Shown piece by piece: positions 12,191 to 23,621 of a stretch of DNA of 64,000 nucleotides. The notes under the pieces are model-generated. The model was not told the origin of the DNA and searched no databases. It was given only the letters and a program-made list of their open reading frames with translations. The DNA is from Cryptomeria japonica (lineage: Eukaryota > Streptophyta > Pinopsida > Cupressales > Cupressaceae). The DNA lies in NCBI RefSeq assembly GCF_030272615.1, contig NC_081411.1:152509971-152573970 (forward strand), in the 5' to 3' direction. How positions within the stretch are numbered: the first letter of the stretch is position 1; every line of letters starts with the position of its first letter. Position numbers and translations under genes: made by a program.

Positions 12191-12202
12191 CTCTAATACC
12201 AA
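12191..12202 (-). other. Gypsy-H primer-binding site
   Basis: Minus-strand TGGTATTAGAGC lies 3 nt from the 5' LTR end at 12206: the initiator-Met site with one C-to-T change. Confidence 0.85.
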
Positions 12203-12205
12203 TCT

Positions 12206-13793
12206 GATGGGTTGGTTCTTGGGATAGACTAGCCTAGTCTATGCTCCTGGATCCTTCCCTGGGATCTCCTAGTGTTCTCTCCACACCCTAGGGTCTCTAG
12301 GACTTCCCTTGCTTGAGAAATCCCTTGAACTTGCCCAATCCACCCACCAATGAGTTGCTATGCTGCTCCTAAGGTCTCATCTACTCATGAGACTCAAAAT
12401 CCCTTACTATGGCTAATAAGGGCTAAGGCTTGTTCCACACCTTCCAAGGTCTTATCAAGGTTAAATCAGGTCTTAAACCATGTTTTACATCCCTCCATGT
12501 GCCCCCAAGAAGTTGCTACCTTCATCCTTTCTACCGATTTCACTATTTTGTGTTTTTGCTTACAAAACAGGGCTACAAGGATTAGGACCAATTAGGCCTG
12601 CTACCCAGTCCTTTAGGGCTTTCTCTCACAAATGATGCATACACAACCCAAATTCCCAAAATAGAATACCATTCAATTGTCAAGGGCTCAAGGATTTTCT
12701 AGGTTTTGGGCCTCCAAGTGGTCGTACAATGCCTTGGGCGAATTTTGGGGTTTTTAAGGGTTTTGTGAGGGTTTTGTGGTCTGCCTGGGTCACAATGAGT
12801 GTTTTGTGTTTTAGCCACTTTTTCTGGATTGGTGGAGGCTCCTCCTTCACACCAATGATGCTTCAAACACTCCTCTACACCTCCTCCAAAGGGTGTACTT
12901 TCCTCTATCCAACTTTGCTCTCCAAGACCTCTGCAACTTAACCTCTCCTAGCCGAGCACTGTTCAGTCTTGCCTAGGATTGGGTCTCTTGATGGCCTCCC
13001 TGCATTTTCAAGGGCCCTTCTTTTTTTTTAGTATGGTACAAGGTCTGCACTCTCATTCCCCATGGTTTCATGGTGGTTCCACAATGGGGAATGGAGTTAT
13101 GCAGCCATTTACACAATCCTGTCCAAAACTGGACAGTAAGAAGACAATTTGCAAACTATTTACAAACACACTCTATTTGCAAATAAACACCTAAAGTAAT
13201 TTCTTTAAATGAAATTATTTACACTATGAAATACATTCCACATAGTTTTGGACATATCTCAATCCATTAACTTTCTTGGTTGCTTCATTCAAACTGACTG
13301 GTAACAATTTTACAGTCTCAGTCTGGTCTTTTTGCTAGGGTCGTACAATGTCTGACATCCAACCCATCCAATTAGGGTTTGCAACATCTTATACTACCCA
13401 TACCTTGGTCTATGTGCCAAAATTAGGGCTCTCCACGCATGACAAGGGTCTATGACCATTTTGGGTGGAAAAGTTGCTTGACAACTTTTAAAAGTTGTCA
13501 TGCAACTTTTGCATCTTTTGAGCAACTTTGCCATTGTTGCTTTTCATGACTCCTAAGCCTATTTTGGGCTATCCTAAGAACATCAACATTCCAATAAGGC
13601 CTAACACACATTCTAGGCACACTCAACCTCTCCTGCACAAGAAATCACAACAAAAACACTAAGGACCTAAAACTAGGACCTAGTCTAGCACACATGAGCT
13701 CATGGCTCTTATTCATGTACAATGGCTTCTAAAGAAGCATAACACCAACAAAACAAAGAAAGAGAAAGAGTTTGGAAGGGTGCCCCTACACCA
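12206..13793 (-). repeat. Gypsy-H 5' LTR, longer copy
   Basis: 1588 bp. Holds the 366-bp segment missing from the other LTR, and at its edge a 34-bp near-perfect palindrome (13473-13506, one mismatched pair). Confidence 0.9.
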
Positions 13794-14395
13794 CCCATAA
13801 ACCCATAATAAGAAAAATTACATTACACGGTATCACCAGACCAATATTATGGTTTACATTACATAGCACGGACCTAAAAAAAGTAACCAAACAATTCCAT
13901 CCACCGGAAATTCTGCTAAGACCAAAATCCAACACACTTTACCAATCGGTAGAAACCCTTAGTGAAGTAACATAAAAAGTCTAACCGGATCCAAATAGGA
14001 CCACCATAACAGCATGTCAGCCAATGCAAAGTCACCAAACACTCAGAATATGATCAAGAAGCATCTTCAACATGATAGAAACCTATTCCATAAGTCAGAC
14101 CAAGATCATCTGACCAAAACACAAAATATCACTTACTGGTAAAGCTAACTGGGAAAGCTAGAAGGTAGTCGGTACCGATAAATACCAAAAGAGATAATAG
14201 CCAAAGAACCAAATCATGAACCAACAGAATATAGCAAGCATATAACAATATAGACTAAGGATCCAAAATTGATTCCAGAGATACGATCATATCGGATCAG
14301 AATCATAGCCAAAACCAAGATGATCACCAAGACTAACTGGGATATAGTGTTGACATCAATGACAACACTTAACAAAATTCAGCATATTGCCAACA
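13794..14395 (-). repeat. Copia-1 5' LTR, upstream half
   Basis: Begins on the minus strand at 14395 with TGTTGG and contains the TTGTCATTGATGTCAACAC stretch also seen near the start of the solo LTR at 14851, a related Copia LTR family. Confidence 0.82.
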
Positions 14396-14439
14396 GTTAC
14401 CTATTTCACACATCCCCCCATCGCAGATGGGGACCCCCA

Positions 14440-16200
14440 TTTTTTCCCTTTTCTAGGGTTTTGTCTTAGCTCTACAGTTTCATAACTCCATTTTCTAAAA
14501 GGATTTTGAGTTTGAGTTTTGAAGTTCATCCCAGGCCAAGTTGAGAAATCATGTTCAGAATCATGTATGAGTGTTTTCAAAGTGCTTAGAAGGTCTCAGG
14601 GATGAGGATCACAATTGCTTTGGGTCATTTATGACAATTTTTTATTTTTAGAAATTTTTGCTTTTTTGCTTTTTTTTGTTGTTTTAAAAGTGGCATATGG
14701 GTTTTGTTCCTCGGGTCATTTCATCTCTGCCCATGTTGTCAAAATTTGAAAATATTGTCTCTAGGTATAAAAAGTGGGGCTTCAAAATTTTATTTTTTTT
14801 CTGAGATTAGGGTTTTGTTCTTTAGGTCATATCAGTCCTGCCCATGTCTTTGTTGGTATTTTGGTATGGTTTTGTCATTGATGTCAACACCTATCAACAC
14901 TTATCAACTCTGGCACTTTGGAGAAATGATTATGTTCACCGGCAAGCGACTTTATGCACATTCACTGGTATCTGGTACACCGGCAGGATATATTGTTCAC
15001 CGGCACTTGGAATGACATGGAAAACATCTAGTTATGTCGAAGACATCATTTGGACACTTTGTCTTGGAGATATGTTCATTGGATTATTTGTGTTTGCATA
15101 TTTGTTGTTACCGACAAATAGGTCCAGAATAAGCACCGGTAGGCTTATCTATTCCAGATTAGCACAGCACACTTTGGAGATGATTTTGTTGTTATTGTAA
15201 ATGCATTAAGACGACATGTTGAATCGCAAATTGCATCGGTTATTGATTTACTTGTAAATTGATTTTATTGTAAAATCTTTTAGAGCGGACCTACTAAAAT
15301 TGGTCTTAGGTTATGGTATATATGTAAGACCTTATTTGTAAGATCGATAGGCGATTGGGAAAAAGAATTATAAGAAGGTATATGCGAGAATAAGCAAGGC
15401 TATACACGCAAACATCATTTAAGGTGAAGCAAGGTTTTTGTGAAGGCATATCAGAACTGAACCAGTATTGAATCTAGCATATGAAGATGTTATTTTGAGT
15501 AGTACATTATTATTGGATTTAACCATCCAATTGTAGTCATTGTGACTCCTATTAGTGTTTGAGCAGTGAGCTCTAGGCGCTTGGCCTTTCTGCATGTGCA
15601 GACCCCATTTGTATACACATACTATCTGCAGTAGTATCATCTGATTGTGGGTAAGGTTTCCCACTGTGGTTTTTCCCCTTATAGGGTTTCCACATACAAA
15701 TATTGGTGTTATGTGTTGTGGATGTTATTGTCTTTCTGTTTCATGCATTAATCTTTACCGGTACTACAATTAACTGATAAACTATCTACCGGCATAAAGT
15801 TTGATTTACCGGTATTAAGCATTAAGGTTGGTTAAGTTGTTTTTGGTTTGAATTTGTTAGACAACTGATTCATCCCCCCCCCCTCCCAGTTGCCTTCGGG
15901 ACCTAACAGTCTTCAAATTCGAGAAATTTTGCTTCTAAGTATAAATAGCAAGGGTTTTCTTTTTTCTTTTTTTCTAAGATTAGGGTTTTGATCTTCATGC
16001 CAAATTATTCCTACCCATGTTCTCAGAATTGAAAAAATTATATCTTTAAGGGTAAAAAGAAGAATGCAAACCCTAATTAGGGTTTTGTTCTAGAAGATCA
16101 GCCATAAGATCAATGCCCATGTTCTTAGATTTCAATAATTAGGTCTCCAAGTTCAAAAGAAAAATAGAAACCCTAATTAGGGTTTCATTTCAGATAAATT
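14440..16200 (+). repeat. Degenerate ~115-bp tandem array, split by a solo LTR
   Basis: About four to five recognisable units, each with TTAGGGTTTTGTTCTT, then CTGCCCATGTTCTCA, then AAAAATTATATCTCTAAGTATAAAAAG. They start near 14690, 14807 (interrupted), 15975 and 16075, with partial units at both sides. The unit split by the solo LTR rejoins cleanly across GTCTT. No gene is visible. It may be LTR or leader sequence of the element to its right. Confidence 0.65.
14851..15908 (+). mobile_element. Solo LTR of a Copia element
   Basis: 1058 bp starting TGTTGGTATTTTGG and ending CGGGACCTAACA, flanked by the exact 5-bp duplication GTCTT (14846-14850 and 15909-15913). The end has the pyrimidine-rich CCCCCCCTCCCAG typical of Copia LTRs here. 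No primer site or internal sequence remains, as expected after recombination between the two LTRs of one element. Confidence 0.92.
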
Positions 16201-16249
16201 GATGATCAAGTATAAAGGTAACATTGGGAGATGACACATTGAAAATTTT

Positions 16250-18420
16250 GCCTAAGTTGAAGAAATGAAAATGGCAAATGATCAGTCAAGTCCACTAAGG
16301 CTCAGAGTTAGACAAGTGAAATGGAAGATGATCAGTCAAGGTCCACCTCATGATCAAACAAAAATGTCGGACACTTGGTAAACTCCTACCAATGGTTAAT
16401 TAACTCTTGGCAAGGATCAGTTAAACTCCTACTCGAGGTCAAGAAAAATCAAGCTGAAAGTAAGCTAAGGCATGTAAGTGTGAAGCAAGTTGGAAAGGTA
16501 ATTATCCAAGTTCGCTCAAGGCATCAAAGCATATGTCAAGGTTGGCAAATCCCTTGCCAAGTCTGCCAAGACATGGCAAGAGTCATGCTAACTCCGCCTT
16601 TTCTAAGGCTCATCCAAATCCGCCTAGAAGCATTCCAAGTTGGCAATGACATGTGAAGCAAATTGATGACATGGCATTTGATAGAAAAAAAAAATTTCAC
16701 CCAAGAAAATAAAAAATGATGACATGGCACTTTCAAATTCGCTAACAAAGGGAAAGATAGCAAAATGGATAAAGCTTGATGACATGTCATTTGAAAACAA
16801 AGAAAAGTTCTTCAAGTTTGTCTTCTAGAACAAAGCAAATAAAGCTTTCTCAAATTCACATTCTAGAAGAAAGAAAAGAGTTTCCCAAAATCGCTCTTTA
16901 GAAGAAAGCAATTAAAACAAAAAACAATGTGAAACAAACACATAAAGTTCCAAGATCAAGTTCACCTTCTAGGCAAGACTTCATGAAGCTTCCAAAGTCT
17001 GCTAAGGTTGAAGGAACTTTCTAAAGTTCGGATAAAGTAAGGAATAAAGCTTCTAGAAACCAATAAGGAGCTATAAAACACAGTTTTTACTTCATTAAAG
17101 ATTTCTTTATTTGCCAAGCAGCTTCCAAGAAAGGTTTGAAGCATAAGCCTATGACAAAATTTGCCAAGGTTGAGCAAAGAAAGCAACTTCTAAACATGAT
17201 AAAACTTGATCAAATTATCAGACTTTAGATAGATAAAATAAAATCTGCCATGGATATAAGAAATGAAGCATGTCTAAGGGTTTGAAAATGAAAAAGTAAT
17301 TGTCTCATCAAACTCAAAATTTGCCATGTTCAAAGAGATGAAGTTGGCCTGAATAATATCAAAGCAAATTCGCTTAAAGCATGAAGAGAAATGTTCAGCT
17401 GCTTGGTGTAGGAAAAGATAAAGTTGGCAAAGATTCATCAAAGTCCACCTAACCTTGAAGAATTTTATCTGAGATTCATCATGTTCATCCCTATTCAAGA
17501 AGCTTCCAAAGCTCCCAAGATGAAAGAATTCGAGCATAATAATCAATCCAAAGTTCAAAATTTATCTTACAAAAGCATAGCATGACATCATCCAAGTCCG
17601 CCTAGGATTGGATAATAAAATATGACATAATATTAAATAAACCTTACCAAGATGACATGACAAATATCAAGACAAACTATCTAATCAACATTAAAGGCCA
17701 CAATGAACAATGAGCACATGTCAAGGCAACTTCCAAACATACATGCCCATCAAGACATAAAAGAAATATGACTATCCAAAATCCTTCCAAGTCTAGTCCA
17801 AGGCATAAGTTGGCAAGCCAAACATAAAGCATGTCCATAGTCAAAAGAATTCTTAAAACCTTTCAAACTTTGCCATGACTAGATAAACCAAGTTGGCAAA
17901 TAGACACTTGACTCGGATCTGTGGTCAAGGGGAATATCCTAAGGTCAAGTAAACTCCGCCCCTGAGATAGAGGCAATATCTACAAGCTAGTCAAAGTTCG
18001 CCAAGAATAACAAGAGATTGTCTAATGCACTTCAAACTCCACCCTAGCAAGATGTTCATGAAATCCACCGTGAAGGATAAAGCAAAACAAAAGCATTGGT
18101 CAGTCAATGATAAAGTTTGCCCTCCTAAAAAGAAGTTGGCATGATGGCTTCAAGAAGAGAAATAAAAGCTTGTCTTGATCACTTCAAGTCTACCATATAA
18201 GCATAAAAAACACTTCAAGTCTGCCATGATAAAAGAAAGCAAGGAGTTTGGAATTGCAAAGGGCTTTCCAATTTCACCAAGGATGATTGTCCAAACACCT
18301 TCAAAATCCACCCAAGGGAGCAAAGCAAGAGGTTTTGTCAAATAAAACACAAGTGAAGGATAAAGGAACATTATTATCCAATCATCTTAGAAATATGATC
18401 AAACACAAGACTTAGACATT
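16250..18420 (+). repeat. Region with a dense recurring AAGTYYGCC-type motif, no gene
   Basis: A short motif close to CAAAGTCYGCCAAGG or CAAGTTGGCAA recurs with variation more than 25 times, at irregular intervals of about 50-100 bp, all on the plus strand. Between the motifs the DNA is A-rich (AAGAAAG, AAAAGC). Short ORFs on both strands are not conserved and lack coding character. It could be an LTR or leader built by repeated local duplication. Confidence 0.55.
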
Positions 18421-19236
18421 CCAAAATATCCAGGCATAAATGGAATATGTGAAGACGCCTGACAAAAGATTAAAAAAAAATTCCATACCAAAAGAAGACA
18501 AATTTTTCGCAAATCACACATGAAATCAAGCATGTACAAGTTGGAAAATAATTTTGACACATAAAATAAATTTTTAATTATTTTCCAAAATTAAGATTAT
18601 TTTCAAGGATTGTTTTTCAAACACTTAGAAATATTTTCAAAACTTCAAGAATTTTGGAAATTAAAAAGAAAAATCTAGAAGATTCTTTGCTTTTTGGCAA
18701 AGGATGGAATTTTGAGAGAGAAATAAAACTTTCCATTTTGGAAAGATTAAAACAATAAACAAAAAAAATATATAAAATAATTAAAAAACAAAAATAAAAC
18801 TTCTAAGTTTAAGAATCCTAGACTATATATTTTCAACCAATTCATTTTCACAATTCACTATTCAGGTTGAGAATTCGGGGAGCAACTGAGAAGAAGTTTT
18901 CTCTCAAGTTTGTGAATTTTTTTATTTTCAAGAAGTGAAAATCTTCTGTGTGTTAGAGGTCAAGAAATTGAGTGCTTTCTCTGATTTTAAGATAGAATTT
19001 CAGAGTTGAAGGTAAATTTTAGTAATTCAAAGATTCAATCTGATTGAATTTTCTTACCTTTCTGTCTTATTTCTCTCAATTTTATCAATTCTTAGCCAAA
19101 CCCTTCACTTTCAATCTTCTTTTTCGCAGAAACTTAACCTTTTAAGGGCTGAAAGTGAAATTTTTAGGAAAGAGGATTAAATATCATAATTAAAATTTAA
19201 AAATAACATTAAGTTTTCATGTGATTTTTCAGGTGG
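18421..19236 (+). promoter_or_regulatory. Possible promoter and 5' intron upstream of element F ORF
   Basis: AT-rich DNA with a TATA-like CTATATAT at 18823-18830 is followed by pyrimidine-rich leader-like sequence. A donor-like AAG/GTAAAT lies near 19011. Acceptor-like pyrimidine-AG sites lie near 19130 (TTTTTCGCAG) and 19232 (GATTTTTCAG), the latter 4 nt before the ATG at 19237. The arrangement suggests a spliced leader, but no transcript evidence is available. Confidence 0.4.
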
Positions 19237-19923
19237 ATGACCAAGGAAGCACCAATGAAGTTCGTTAGCAAGGGAGCACAATTGAAATCCAAGGTCAAAT
19301 CAAAATTGAGAAACATCACAAACACCGACCTTGGACATGTGGATATAGAAGTGTAAAGTGGAAAATTGGGAGCTTAGCCAATTCTCCATGTGGGAGGGGA
19401 GATTCACTAAGCTCAAGTTTCACTTGTGGAAACTTTACTTTCAAAAGAGGGGGATGAATCTACTATATCCAATACCAAAGGATACAAGGACTGAATACCA
19501 AGTAGATTGATTGAGTTTGAAATGTGTTTTACCCTCTTTTGTAAGTTGAATAAGTAAAATGTTGGAAGTGAAGACAAAGTATACGAAAACAGCGAGCTAC
19601 GGATTCAGGATTCAATCATGCACCTAGATCTGAGAAGTTTGAGATTAATTGGAGCTGCTATGTGAAATCGGGAAAAAGTTGCAAGGACCGTGTGTCTGGA
19701 TAGGGGTGCCCTGCACTTGGTCCTTTGAACTTTCCACGCATCGAAAAGGGTTTTTTTGTCTCTACAAATAAAGCTTAATTCTAGAAGTATAGTTGGGTAC
19801 TTATTTCTTGCACACATAAAAAAGAAGAAAGGGGTTGGGAATAGGGGTTTGCTTAAGTCAATGCCCAGTTTGGAATCAACCTTGAAAGAAATATTACAAA
19901 TGATTAAAATAAATGAAGAAAAG

Positions 19924-20525
19924 GTATACCTTCATATCTGCAATAGATGATAATGATGCTTTGCTTATTGGATGTAATCACATATGTTGTATGAAATGAC
20001 ATGAACATGAAAAAACCCTAACACACACACATGCTTGCAAATGAATGATGTAATGATGCTCCAATGGAGAATATGCAGCATTGAGGAATACTAGATGATG
20101 AATGCTTGAATGCTTGATGCTTGAATGTAGTCTCCTTGCCTTCTCCACCTTGTCATTCTCTCACCTTATGATTATGTATTATGACGCTATATCAAAATGA
20201 GAGGGGAAGACCTCCTTATATACTTGCCTATTGTCAAATATTTAATTTTCTGATAGAAGCCGACATAGGGTATCCTGCTCAAAATTGAGATAGGGCCTAG
20301 GGGCCAAGATAGGTCCTAATTAGGGAGGACCATGGAGTGGCACCCTGGTCCTACCTTAGTTTGGGTCAAGATCAAAGGGCTATGCAAGTTGTAGGATGCA
20401 AATATGAGGTTTGTTTTCATAGGGGAGGCATAAACAGGTCTCGATCAAGCATGGGGATGAGACCAGTAAGATGAGGGCCCAAAATGTAGTCAAAATTGTA
20501 GAGGGTGCAATTTTAGGATGCTACA
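19924..20525 (-). mobile_element. Solo-LTR-like insertion in the element F ORF
   Basis: On the minus strand it begins TGTAGCATCCTAAAATTGCA at 20525. It has a TATA box TATATAAGG (20214-20222) and leader-like sequence downstream. The flanks share AAAAG (19919-19923 and 20526-20530), a plausible target duplication. The start is convincing. The far end is not certain, because it would end TATAC rather than CA. Confidence 0.55.
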
Positions 20526-23500
20526 AAAAGAATTTAAGAAAATAATGTATGGACATGGTGGACACATTCCTACACCTATTTCTAGGAAGATAATGTAGAA
20601 TGGAATTGTCTAGGCAGTTGGATTTCCACTAGCCAAGGAGTGTGTTGAGCTGATAGTTGAATGTGCCTTGCACTATAACACAAATCAAGAGAGATAATTG
20701 CACCAGATGGAAGATTCTTGGCTAATCTTTTAGAATTATCCATTCAAGAGCGATTTAGCATACCAAGCCATAGAAAGGCCACATAAAAGACTAAGGAGCA
20801 AACTAAGAGGGTCTATGACAATCAATCTGAACTTTGTGTTGCGAATGTTAATAAGTCTTGGTTAGAAAAAAAAAAAAAAAAAAAAAAGGCCTCAAGGGAA
20901 AGTGTCAAAGCATTTGTTGCATCCTTACTTCAAGGAAGAGTATAGTGATATCATCCTATTATTGAACAAAATAATGGGCAGCCCTGAAGGTGCACCATTC
21001 CAAAAATGGATGTATTATTTCATGGATGAAATCACCTCAGGAACCAAATTATTCAACTAGTCTCGCATAATCAGCGACAACCTTCATGAATAGTTGATGA
21101 ACTTGGAGAGGACGGAGACATTTTACGTGAGTTCTTACATAGTCTATCTACTGGCTGCAACTTACATATATTCAAGGCTGATTTGCAAAGGCATAGTTGG
21201 AGGTGGTGAGAATGAATTTTGGTCATATGATTGTTATCCTCAGTTGTAGCTCAAGGAGAAAAGTCATTTCAAACGGGTGAATAATGTGTTCATGTATATC
21301 ACAAGAACATCATAAGGAGGTACTCATAAGAGACTTTCTCCTAAATCAAAAAGTCTAATCAACAAGTACGGATCTTGGCTTATCTAGTTTCTAAAGTTTA
21401 CTTACATCAGAAACCAAGGTTTCACTGGTTGTCCTTATCGATTGCCAATCTATCCAACCAATAAGGTGGTCATGTTGGAAGTTCTCAGATAGTTAGAAAC
21501 ATATCATAGCTTCAAGAGAATAAGACAAAAGGTTGCTATCTCTTTCCCATTCTTTATTGGAAACATGCTAGAATCTTGTCCTTCAGCACAAGCAGTTGAA
21601 ATAGCTAGATTGGAGATGCAATGGTACTCTTTTACCTTTTACGAATCCAGGGAAAACTTTGACCCTCGCGGAAACATTGAATCAATGAATGGAGAAAGAT
21701 TTAGACATAGAGTGGATATAGAAGACTACTGGGAAGATGTTGTTGATGAGTATGTTGTTAGGAAAAGGATGTGGTCTAGGTTGCCAATTTGTTTAATTCA
21801 AATCAGTAAACTTTTTCTTTGTGCTAGATCAAGTGGAAGAAAGTGAAGAGTGCACTCAGCCACGCTTTGATGGGTATGCGCCTCTCTCTCCTATCAAATG
21901 GTCAGAACTTAAACATGCTAACTTAGATACCCTGATGCAACCAGTAGAAAAATATTCCCATTGGTGGGTTGATCAGCAAATCCAAAGGATGAGAAGAAGA
22001 AAAGTAAACTTGACGTATGATTTTGTGGGAGAAGAAGGGGAATTTTCCTCAAATGTTGAAGCTTCTCAATGTGTTAGACAAATTGAAAGTGCAAAACAAA
22101 AATAGGTAGGAAGTTCTTAGAAAACAAAAGGAAAGACAATTATGATTGAAGGACTTGTTCAGAAGAAACAAAGGGTGGAAACATCTCATTCTACCACATC
22201 CACAAGCATAGATGTATTGGCCATTTATCAGTATTTGGCAAAGATGGAAATTCATTCCCCAGTCCATGAGGAGAAAGTAGAATCGGTCCATCAAGAAGAT
22301 GAACAACCACTATCTCCTACTGACACAAAAATCATATAATTAGAAAATGAAATGGATGTTGAAGGAGAGTTTCAAGAGGGAATGAATTCTGCTCTCTGGG
22401 GTGTTGCACGTATAGAAAGCAACCAAGAAATAGAAGGCAACCAAGAAGTAGAAGGCATTGAGCAACCCACTATTCCTGATTGGCTAAGGGAGATATTGAA
22501 AATTAAAACACAAGTAGTAGAAGAACAAGAAGAAGATGACATGACTAATTTCCTAGTTAGATTAGAGTAAACAGTAGTAAAGAAGCTATCTAGAAGGTTT
22601 TCCACCATCCAAAGAGATGAAATAGGATATATGATAGTACAGATTGTAGTGCCAAAGGTAGACAAGATAAAGGGAGATATTGGTCCCCATGAGTATGAGA
22701 TTACCACCTTTGACTTAGGACCAAGCACAAAGACCCAAGTAAAGGAAGACATGCACAATTCTGTTGCTTCCATGAATGCAAGACTAGATAAGGAATTAGG
22801 AAAGAAGAATAAGTACAAGAGGGAAGTTGAGCACCCAAGATATTACATTCAATATTTGACTACTAATCCACTTGATCAAGAAAATCTAGAAGCTCTTCCA
22901 CTCTTGAATCCACATTAGGTAGTCAAAGATTCTAAGGAAGAAGAAATGACAGCCAGAGAGACTAAAGATTGGATGGAAAGTATAAGAAAAGAAGTAGACA
23001 CGTTTATGGAAGGAATATCATCAACATATGAACAAACCTCTTGTTTACTTTCCAGGATTATGAACATGGCGGAAGTGTGGGCTAGCTTCCAAGATATCCA
23101 AGATAGAATTTTCCCATGGCTTATATAGTTGAAAGGAAACCCACCACAAGAATTAGTTAATAGAAAGATAATTGAAGCAGGGGCTTCCTATGACTTCAAC
23201 AGTTGGCACTGGACGTTGGTTGCATGAAATGAAGTCTTTGAAAAGGTAGAGGTTTATGCTGATAGAATAGAAGAATAGATAAAGGCAATTCAGGACAAGA
23301 TTTTCCTTATAGTTGCAGAGATACTTGGGAAAGAAACTATCTGAGAAATCGATATGCAATTGGATAAAATGAAGGTCAGAACACAAGACATCTTCTTTTC
23401 CATCATATGACTAATCTTGAAGAGTAATTTGGCTAAGGCATCGAACCTCCTATCCATCATAGATGCTTTTCAAAAATAGGAATTAGATTGGGAAATCACT

Positions 23501-23609
23501 TTTTCTCTATGTGTAGATGACTTGGAAGGATTAGAATTCATAATAAACATGTTGCCATGTGTTACAATGGAGGAAGTTGACAAAATTGTGTCCAGATTCA
23601 TCAAATATC

Positions 23610-23621
23610 AGAAGAAGGGGG
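23610..23621 (+). other. Polypurine tract of element F
   Basis: AGAAGAAGGGGG directly precedes the LTR start TGCAATCC at 23622. Confidence 0.7.

Larger units (their letters stand above)
6310..13793 (-). mobile_element. Gypsy-H: Ty3/Gypsy chromovirus, full length but decayed
   Basis: LTRs at 6310-7521 and 12206-13793 are flanked by the 5-bp duplication CCCAT (6305-6309 and 13794-13798). On the minus strand the order is LTR, primer site, gag, protease, RT, RNase H, integrase, chromodomain, polypurine tract, LTR. The chromodomain after integrase identifies a plant chromovirus. From about 11501 to 7574 pol is one frame interrupted only by nonsense codons. It inserted into the Copia-1 LTR, so it is younger than Copia-1. 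Confidence 0.93.
1..14395 (-). mobile_element. Copia-1: Ty1/Copia LTR retrotransposon, 3' part beyond the window, with two nested insertions
   Basis: On the minus strand the 5' LTR begins at 14395 (TGTTGGCAATATG) and ends at 5713 (CTGACA). A degenerate initiator-Met primer site follows, then gag (from 5657), protease, integrase and the spacer before RT, which runs off the left edge. The domain order gag-PR-IN-(RT) is diagnostic of Copia. The LTR is split by Gypsy-H (6310-13793) and the pol by a short element (179-3233). Without these, its LTR would be about 1.2 kb. The right target duplication should be GTTAC (14396-14400), but its partner is outside the window. Many stops and frameshifts make it non-functional. 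Confidence 0.88.

Noticed and set aside
19605-19817. Minus-strand ORF as coding
   Set aside because: Plus-strand frames of element F fit the surrounding reading better, though this part of the ORF is weak on either strand.
20866-20886. 21-A run read as the poly(A) tail of a processed gene or LINE
   Set aside because: The reading frame continues on both sides and no target duplication flanks it; more likely a slippage expansion of an AAA-rich codon stretch.
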